In this document: piece by piece, positions 13,872 through 19,107 of the stretch | Layout: the number at the start of each line of letters is the position of its first letter | Position numbering within the stretch: position 1 is the first letter of the stretch | Source of the DNA: Candidatus Hydrogenedens terephthalaticus JGI OTU-1 | GTDB lineage: Bacteria; Hydrogenedentota; Hydrogenedentia; Hydrogenedentales; Hydrogenedentaceae | Assembly (NCBI GenBank): GCA_000493945.1 | Contig: AWNW01000052.1 | Coordinates: forward strand, 1-19,107 | Direction: 5' to 3' | DNA: 19,107 nucleotides | Notes under the pieces: generated by a model | Database searches by the model: none | The model's input: only the letters and a program-made list of their open reading frames with translations | What the model was told of the DNA's origin: nothing | Position numbers and translations under genes: made by a program

Positions 13872-14288
13872 ATGCGACATCGTAAAGCAGGAAGAAGATT
13901 AGGTAGAAATACTTCCCATAGACAGGCATTGATGCGGAGTTTAATGTGTGCTTTGTTCCGCCATGATGCCATTGAAACTGGTTTGATGAAGGCAAAAGAA
14001 CTGCGAATGTTTGCCGAGCCTTTAATCACCCTTGCCAAAGTAGATTCCGTACATCATAGAAGATTGGCTTTTGCCCGTCTGCGTGATAATGATGTTGTAA
14101 CACGATTATTTAAAGAGATTGCTCCTGCCTGTGCCAATCGTGCCGGTGGATATACCCGTATCCTCCGACTTGACCACAGATTGGGAGACGGTTCCCCTCT
14201 GGCTCGTATCGAAATTATAGATATGATAGAAGAGAAAGAGACGAAAAAGCCCAAGAAAGAAAAGAAAGAGAAAAAAGAAAGTAAATAA
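13872..14288 (+). CDS. rplQ: Large ribosomal subunit protein L17
   Basis: L17 sits at the tunnel exit rim on the 50S subunit. The 138-residue product has the conserved core MRHRKAGRRLGRNTSHRQAL (residues 1-20), then MCALFRHDAIETG and the LITLAKVDSVHHRRLAFARL region (near 51-70). The core ends around RIEIID; after that about 20 residues of alternating lysine and glutamate (from MIEEKETKK to the end) form a highly charged tail. The ATG at 13872 follows GAGGAG. Only 17 nt separate its stop from the next gene, with no terminator, so the sugar isomerase genes are likely part of the same transcript. Confidence 0.96.
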   Translation: MRHRKAGRRLGRNTSHRQALMRSLMCALFRHDAIETGLMKAKELRMFAEPLITLAKVDSVHHRRLAFARLRDNDVVTRLFKEIAPACANRAGGYTRILRLDHRLGDGSPLARIEIIDMIEEKETKKPKKEKKEKKESK

Positions 14289-14305
14289 CAAAAAGGGGAA
14301 ATATC

Positions 14306-15076
14306 ATGCCCTTTGGACTACAATTATATAGTGTCCGTGAGCCAGCAAAAAAAGATTTGCAAGGCACATTAAAAAAAGTTCGTGAGATTGGATATGAATA
14401 TGTCCAATGGAGTGGCATGCCTAATTTGTCTGCAAACGAAATCCGTTCCGCACTGGATAATGCAGGATTAAAAGCAGTTGCAGCACATATAGATGTTGAA
14501 GATTTCGAGAAGAATTTTGATGAACAGGTTGAATTCTGGAAAACAGTAGGTGTAACAGATATTGCTCCCGGTGGAATGATGTCGGATTGTCGTGCCGATG
14601 CGGAAGCCTGGTTAAAAGGCTGTGCCAGACTGGATGCTCTGGGTGCAAGGCTTCGCTTAAAAAATATACGCCTTTCCTATCATAATCACGATTGGGAACT
14701 TCAATCTTTCCCAAATCAATCCTCATCCAAATTGGATGTCCTCTTACAGTCTACCTGTCCAGACAATTTATTTGCAGAGTTTGATTTAGCATGGCTATAC
14801 ATCGGGGGTTCCAATCCTGCGGATTGGCTAAAAAAATATCCGAAACGATGTCCCGTTATCCATATTAAAGATGCCAAAATAGAAAAGAAACTTGTCGGTA
14901 AAAAACATGTATTTGTTCCCTTAGGAAAAGGCGAACTTAATTGGGAAGAGATTCTTCCAGCGGCAAAAGCAGCCCAGGTGGAATGGTATATATATGAACA
15001 GGACTCCTTTCAGGGAGATATATTTGAAGAAGTTTCTGAGAGTTATACTTTCCTTAAAAAACACATTCCTACATGA
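14306..15076 (+). CDS. Sugar phosphate isomerase/epimerase-like TIM-barrel protein (first of two)
   Basis: The 256-residue product belongs to the xylose isomerase-like TIM-barrel superfamily (AP endonuclease 2 fold). Visible markers are GLQLYSVRE near the N-terminus (4-12), SYHNHDWE (124-131), EFDLAW (158-163), HIKD (186-189), GKGELNW (207-213) and YEQD (230-233). In this family an E/D/H set at such positions binds a divalent metal, but I cannot identify the substrate. It ends within 4 nt of the second paralogue (ATGA at 15073-15076). It starts 17 nt after rplQ with AAAGGGG before the ATG. No signal peptide is seen, so a cytosolic enzyme is likely. IolE/IolI-like names would be guesses. Confidence 0.85.
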   Translation: MPFGLQLYSVREPAKKDLQGTLKKVREIGYEYVQWSGMPNLSANEIRSALDNAGLKAVAAHIDVEDFEKNFDEQVEFWKTVGVTDIAPGGMMSDCRADAEAWLKGCARLDALGARLRLKNIRLSYHNHDWELQSFPNQSSSKLDVLLQSTCPDNLFAEFDLAWLYIGGSNPADWLKKYPKRCPVIHIKDAKIEKKLVGKKHVFVPLGKGELNWEEILPAAKAAQVEWYIYEQDSFQGDIFEEVSESYTFLKKHIPT

Positions 15077-15861
15077 AAAATATTATGACACATCCCAATT
15101 CCCCATTTCCCAAAATAGCCCTTCAACTCTATACCGTTCGTGATGAGTTAACAAAAGATTGTGATAATGCCCTTCAACGAATTGCTGAAATAGGGTTTCG
15201 TTATGTAGAAATTGCAGATACAGGGACGATGACCATCCCTGAGTTTGCAAAAAAATTACAACAGTATAATCTAAACCCGATAAGCACCCATGTGGACTTT
15301 CTAATGTTGCGTCAGGACGCGCAAAGTTTTTTTGATGAAGTAAAAGAAGCAGGTATTGATAAAGTTGTTGTCCCATGGATTGACCCTCAAATATGGCAGG
15401 ACGAAACTCTTCTTTCTTCAGTCCTCAATGAATTGGAACAAATAGGTAGTCAAGCACGGCAACAGGGGCTTTCCATTTCTTACCATAATCATGCCCATGA
15501 ACTTATCGCCACAGAACAAGGTTATCTTCTGGATAGACTTATTACACAAACCCAGAATGTTAATATCGAGTTAGACCTTGGGTGGGCTTATGTTGCCACA
15601 CACAAAAACCCCTTACTTATTGCTCAACGATACAATCAACGAATTTCTTTATTCCATTTAAAAGATGTTCGGGAAATAGAACCCTTAAAATTTACAGAAT
15701 TAGGAAACAATGGGAAAATTAATTGGCGGGGGGTATTAGCAGAAATAAAAGCAATGAATTTAGGTGAATGGATTATAGAACAGGATACGGATTTTGAGAA
15801 TAATTCACTGGATAGTGCAAAAAAGAGTTATCAATATTTAATTTCATTGCTTCAAAAATAA
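15073..15861 (+). CDS. Sugar phosphate isomerase/epimerase-like TIM-barrel protein (second of two)
   Basis: The 262-residue protein is a paralogue of the preceding gene product. The landmarks occur in the same order: ALQLYTVRD (16-24), SYHNHAHE (136-143), ELDLGW (166-171), FHLKD (194-198), GNNGKINW (211-218) and IEQD (235-238). It starts at ATG 15073, overlapping the upstream stop by 4 nt; an internal ATG at 15085 is possible, since its usual family start is a few residues before IALQLY. Metal-dependent isomerase or epimerase activity on a sugar or sugar phosphate is inferred from the family; the substrate is unknown. Downstream is a 94-nt gap without a strong terminator. Confidence 0.85.
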   Translation: MKNIMTHPNSPFPKIALQLYTVRDELTKDCDNALQRIAEIGFRYVEIADTGTMTIPEFAKKLQQYNLNPISTHVDFLMLRQDAQSFFDEVKEAGIDKVVVPWIDPQIWQDETLLSSVLNELEQIGSQARQQGLSISYHNHAHELIATEQGYLLDRLITQTQNVNIELDLGWAYVATHKNPLLIAQRYNQRISLFHLKDVREIEPLKFTELGNNGKINWRGVLAEIKAMNLGEWIIEQDTDFENNSLDSAKKSYQYLISLLQK

Positions 15862-15955
15862 ATTTGTTGGTGTGCGATTTTTTCTATTAATTTTTTTATA
15901 CTTCAACACACGAGAAAATCAAGAACTATAGGATATTTTGAGGAATAAATAACAC

Positions 15956-17686
15956 ATGGGTTATAAAAAAATTTTAGTTACAAGTGCTCTACCGTATGCG
16001 AATGGACATATCCATTTAGGACATATTGCCGGTGCGTATCTACCTGCGGATATTTATGTTCGCTACCAGCGACTTCGAGGTCAAAAAGTCCTATATATTG
16101 GTGGTTCGGATGAGTACGGCGTGCCAATTACTTTAACAGCATTGAAAGAGGGAACAACTCCCAAGGATGTAATAGACCGTTATCATAATGCTAATGCGGA
16201 AGCCTTTCGGAGATTAGGTATTTCCTACGATATTTATGGCAGGACTTCATGGGATTTGCACATTGATACCACGCAGTCATTCTTTACGAACCTCTATAAT
16301 AAACAATACATATTCCCCCGTGAAATGGAATTGTGGTATTCCACAAAGACGAACCGATTTTTGCCCGACCGCTATGTAAAAGGGCAATGCCCCCGCTGCG
16401 GTTATGAAGATGCTAACGGTGATGAATGTGAAAAGTGTGGTGCACAATATAGTGCGAAGGAATTAATCAATCCCCGTGCCAATATCCCCGGAGATAATTC
16501 CACTCCTGTATTGAAGACATCTCTGCATTGGTTTCTAAATTTACCCAAGTTTCAAGAAAAACTTACCCAATGGTTAGAATCTCATCCGGAATGGCGAAGC
16601 AATGTCCGTGGAATAGCATGGAGTTGGATAGAAGATTTGCGGCCTCGTTGTATCACCCGGGATACCGATTGGGGGGTGCCTATCCCGTTAGACCATCCCG
16701 ATGCAATGAACAAGCGTATCTATGTGTGGTTCGATGCGCCTATTGGTTATGTAACCAATACAAGACAATGGGGTATAGATAAATATAATGACCCATACGC
16801 ATGGGAAGATTGGTGGAAAAATCCAGATACAAGGTTAATCCATTTTATTGGGAAAGACAATGTCCCCTTCCATGCCGTTATTTTCCCTGCGATGTTAATG
16901 GGACAGGATAATTTCATTCTGGCGGACAATGTCGTTGGAAATGAATATCTGAATATTTTCAATCGTAGGACAGGTAAATCTGAGAAAGGGTCCAAATCCA
17001 GAGGGAACATGATTCGTGTAAGCTGGGCTATTGATAAATTAGGCACGAATTCTATTCGTTACTATATATGTTCCATTATGCCAGAGAGTAAAGATTCCGA
17101 TTTTGATTGGAATGAATTTCGTAACCATTATAATGGGGAACTTTGCGATATTGTCGGAAATTTTGTTCATCGAACCTTGACAATGATTATGAAAAATTTT
17201 GATGGCAAAGTGCCTTCCCCCGGAATAATGGATGAAGCAGATAATGCCATGCTTTCTGCCATTTCTACGGCAAAAGAAGGAGTTGCAGAAAGTATAGAGA
17301 CATTTCGTTTCCGTTTAGCACTGGAGCGATGGGTAGACCTTGCCCGTAAAGCCAATGTCTATTTTGACTCCAAACAACCCTGGGCAACCCGAAAAACAGA
17401 TATAGAAAGAACAGGAACAACTCTATATGTATGTGCACAGGTTGTTAAAGCGTTAGCTATTCTTATGAACCCCTTCATACCCGATGGTAGTTTAGAATTG
17501 TGTTCTATTATAAATTATGAAATAAAGCAACAAGGTCCTGAAGGAGGAGACGATATCTGGGAAGAAATTACAAAACCTTTACATGCAGGTTTTTCTCTCA
17601 ATCCTCCAAAAGTCTTGTTCCCAAAGATGGAAGCGGAATTTATTGAACAAATTGCGGAAGAACACGAAAAGGGACTGGCAAGTTAG
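15956..17686 (+). CDS. metG: Methionyl-tRNA synthetase, short form
   Basis: MetRS charges tRNA-Met and initiator tRNA with methionine and ATP. The 576-residue class I enzyme has the HIGH motif as HIHLGH (18-23) in the PYANGHIHLGH start. The zinc knuckle C145, C148, C158 and C161 sits at the same numbers as in E. coli MetRS. W476 (KQPWA) matches the anticodon-reading tryptophan W461 in E. coli. The KMSKS loop reads KGSKS (344-348), with glycine in place of methionine. There is no C-terminal tRNA-binding (Trbp111-like) domain, so it is a short form. It is preceded by a 94-nt gap after the isomerase pair; the ATG at 15956 follows GAGGAATAAATAACAC. Confidence 0.96.
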   Translation: MGYKKILVTSALPYANGHIHLGHIAGAYLPADIYVRYQRLRGQKVLYIGGSDEYGVPITLTALKEGTTPKDVIDRYHNANAEAFRRLGISYDIYGRTSWDLHIDTTQSFFTNLYNKQYIFPREMELWYSTKTNRFLPDRYVKGQCPRCGYEDANGDECEKCGAQYSAKELINPRANIPGDNSTPVLKTSLHWFLNLPKFQEKLTQWLESHPEWRSNVRGIAWSWIEDLRPRCITRDTDWGVPIPLDHPDAMNKRIYVWFDAPIGYVTNTRQWGIDKYNDPYAWEDWWKNPDTRLIHFIGKDNVPFHAVIFPAMLMGQDNFILADNVVGNEYLNIFNRRTGKSEKGSKSRGNMIRVSWAIDKLGTNSIRYYICSIMPESKDSDFDWNEFRNHYNGELCDIVGNFVHRTLTMIMKNFDGKVPSPGIMDEADNAMLSAISTAKEGVAESIETFRFRLALERWVDLARKANVYFDSKQPWATRKTDIERTGTTLYVCAQVVKALAILMNPFIPDGSLELCSIINYEIKQQGPEGGDDIWEEITKPLHAGFSLNPPKVLFPKMEAEFIEQIAEEHEKGLAS

Positions 17687-17745
17687 TTCACAATTAGAAA
17701 TCCAATTCCTGTTTATTGTAAGGTAATATAAAAACGGAAATAGCC

Positions 17746-19107
17746 GTGCAGAAAGTATTATCTCGAGAAAGAAATCCGTTCTTAACAAGTTCATCTCTCC
17801 CGATTGTTGCATTTCTATGCACTGTTCTTTACAGTTTGGGGCTTGTTTCTTTACTTTTTATTTTAAAATTTCCTTTCTTATATGTCCTCCTTTTTGGTTT
17901 GGCAGTTCCTTTCGCCATTCTATATCTATTACTCCCCTTAAACTACTCTGCCACAATCTTCCTTGTCTTTATGATACTCAATCATTATTATATTTCTATA
18001 AGGGTTTTTCCTATTGCAGGGATGGAGATACACCCTCGTGAAATTATGATGTTCATGTTTTTAGGAAATTTTTTTGTTAATCTTGTTCTGGAAAGGATAT
18101 ATTGGCGGTGGAGCGTTTTCCTGTATTTTGCTCTTCTTTATCTAATGTTTTTTGTTTATATCGCTACCATCGGATTTTTATCCGAACACCATTGGCAACG
18201 CGTTATTGCAGAAACGCGATTTCCCTTCTTTTTCCTTTCTGCACTAATATTTCCACACGCCTGGAAATCCCTTGCTTCTTTGAAAAAGACGGTCAATATC
18301 ATATTTATTCTGACTGTGTTATTGGGAATTGCTACCTGTGCTATATTTATATATGTGTTTTTAACAGGCAAAGTACTCCGTTTCCAAAATTATTTAGGGG
18401 AATTTGTTCCTGCAAAAATAGGTCCTTTCCGATTGCAAGAAGTTCGTTTAAATGGACACATGTTTTTTGAAATTTTTTTCATCGTTTTTTTAAGCCAGTT
18501 TTTCTACCATAAAGAATATAAAGAAAAATTAAAGGCACTTATTTTTGTAGTGTTTTTTATTCCTCCTCTTTTTATTTTAATGATGAAAACGGCATTAGTG
18601 AGCGTGTTTTTTGGCAGTGTTCTTGTAGTAATTTTATACTTGCCCTCACGGCTAAGGCCTTTGATGTTTGTTATGTTTACATTGTGTTTAGCCATAGTCT
18701 TTTTTACTCTGGTTCTTCTTTTCCATCTGGACATATTATCCTGGACAAATTCAAAGTTAGGAATTTCTCTTCAGGCACGGTTAGTAGAAATTACGGGAGC
18801 ATTAGAAAACTTAAAACAATCTCCCTTATTGGGTACTGGTATGGGCAGTCAATTTGAGGGGATGGGTTTAGCCTCCAATTTCTGGCAGGATTTATATGCT
18901 CTTTCAACTTATCAAACCTTACATAACCTTTGGGTATATTGGCTATTCAAAGGTGGGATTATCGGATTTTGTATCATATCTTTTGCATTGGCAGGTATTA
19001 TATTTTTGAGTGGATACCTTGTGAATATTCGGTATCAGGGGAACGACAAAGGTTTTTGGGTTGGTTATTGGTGTGCGTTAGTTGCACAGGTAGTTGTTAT
19101 GGCGCTG
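17746..19107 (+). CDS. Polytopic membrane protein, O-antigen ligase/polymerase-like (partial)
   Basis: A frame from GTG 17746 runs open through 454 codons to the window edge, so the 3' end is missing. An in-frame TAA at 17719-17721 and no better start codon support this GTG; its ribosome binding site (CGGA at 8 nt) is weak. The protein is rich in Phe, Leu and Ile and has many hydrophobic segments, including about residues 18-40, 43-66, 101-117, 124-145, 184-207, 263-280 and 306-328. Near the end the signature order SPLLGTGMGS (359-368), then HNLWVYWLFKGGIIGF (393-408) is that of the Wzy_C family, seen in O-antigen ligases and polysaccharide polymerases. It probably acts in the inner membrane on lipid-linked glycans. 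Precise substrate cannot be told, and a function in another glycan system is possible. Confidence 0.75.
   Translation, partial: MQKVLSRERNPFLTSSSLPIVAFLCTVLYSLGLVSLLFILKFPFLYVLLFGLAVPFAILYLLLPLNYSATIFLVFMILNHYYISIRVFPIAGMEIHPREIMMFMFLGNFFVNLVLERIYWRWSVFLYFALLYLMFFVYIATIGFLSEHHWQRVIAETRFPFFFLSALIFPHAWKSLASLKKTVNIIFILTVLLGIATCAIFIYVFLTGKVLRFQNYLGEFVPAKIGPFRLQEVRLNGHMFFEIFFIVFLSQFFYHKEYKEKLKALIFVVFFIPPLFILMMKTALVSVFFGSVLVVILYLPSRLRPLMFVMFTLCLAIVFFTLVLLFHLDILSWTNSKLGISLQARLVEITGALENLKQSPLLGTGMGSQFEGMGLASNFWQDLYALSTYQTLHNLWVYWLFKGGIIGFCIISFALAGIIFLSGYLVNIRYQGNDKGFWVGYWCALVAQVVVMAL

Noticed and set aside
15862..15955. Promoter or terminator between the isomerase pair and metG
   Set aside because: TATACT at 15897-15902 has no -35 at proper distance, and the GTGTG/CACAC pairing spans a 30-plus-base loop. 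The gap is AT-rich and nothing convincing is seen, though a weak promoter is possible.
17817..18470. Two smaller plus-strand open frames at 17817-18041 and 18102-18470
   Set aside because: They are in other frames of the 454-codon membrane protein gene and have no start signals or family marks.
1..19107. tRNA, rRNA, CRISPR, insertion sequences or prophage
   Set aside because: No cloverleaf-like, repeat-spacer, transposase or terminal inverted repeat signals were seen in the gaps, which are all short.

Overview
The window is a bacterial chromosome segment carrying one long run of ribosomal protein and transcription/translation genes, all on the + strand. It holds 33 genes: 31 complete, plus the last codons of tuf at the left edge and a membrane protein gene cut by the right edge. 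Bacterial traits are the EF-Tu tail, bacterial-type L2/L3/L4/L16, SecY, IF-1, L36, L17 and the RNA polymerase alpha subunit. By eye GC is about 40 percent, and 9 of the 32 visible starts are GTG. Zinc-type S14 and L36, missing rpmD, rpsD and adk, an unusual L2 loop and alkaline or acidic protein tails suggest a lineage away from the well-studied Proteobacteria and Firmicutes, perhaps PVC/FCB-like, but the phylum cannot be fixed from this sequence alone.

Layout: 1-70 end of tuf (str operon). 95-5327 S10 cluster (rpsJ rplC rplD rplW rplB rpsS rplV rpsC rplP rpmC rpsQ). 5336-10593 spc cluster (rplN rplX rplE rpsN rpsH rplF rplR rpsE rplO secY), with no rpmD between rpsE and rplO. 10594-10681 a non-coding gap with a good sigma70-type promoter. 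10682-14288 alpha cluster (map infA rpmJ rpsM rpsK rpoA rplQ), with no adk before map and no rpsD between rpsK and rpoA. 14306-15861 two tandem, translationally coupled sugar phosphate isomerase/epimerase-like TIM-barrel genes that follow rplQ without a terminator. 15956-17686 metG, encoding a short methionyl-tRNA synthetase. 17746 to the window end, a long polytopic membrane protein of the O-antigen ligase/polymerase type.

Functionally the block makes ribosome components, the protein translocon (SecY), N-terminal Met removal (Map), initiation (IF-1), transcription (alpha) and Met-tRNA charging (MetG). The two sugar-isomerase-like genes are accessory metabolic genes attached to the 3' end of the alpha cluster. 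The last gene probably opens a surface-polysaccharide region. I found no mobile element, CRISPR array, tRNA or rRNA and no evidence of a wholly new system. The points that stand out are the lost ribosomal genes, altered residues in L2, MetRS and the alpha C-terminal domain, and the paralogous pair behind rplQ.
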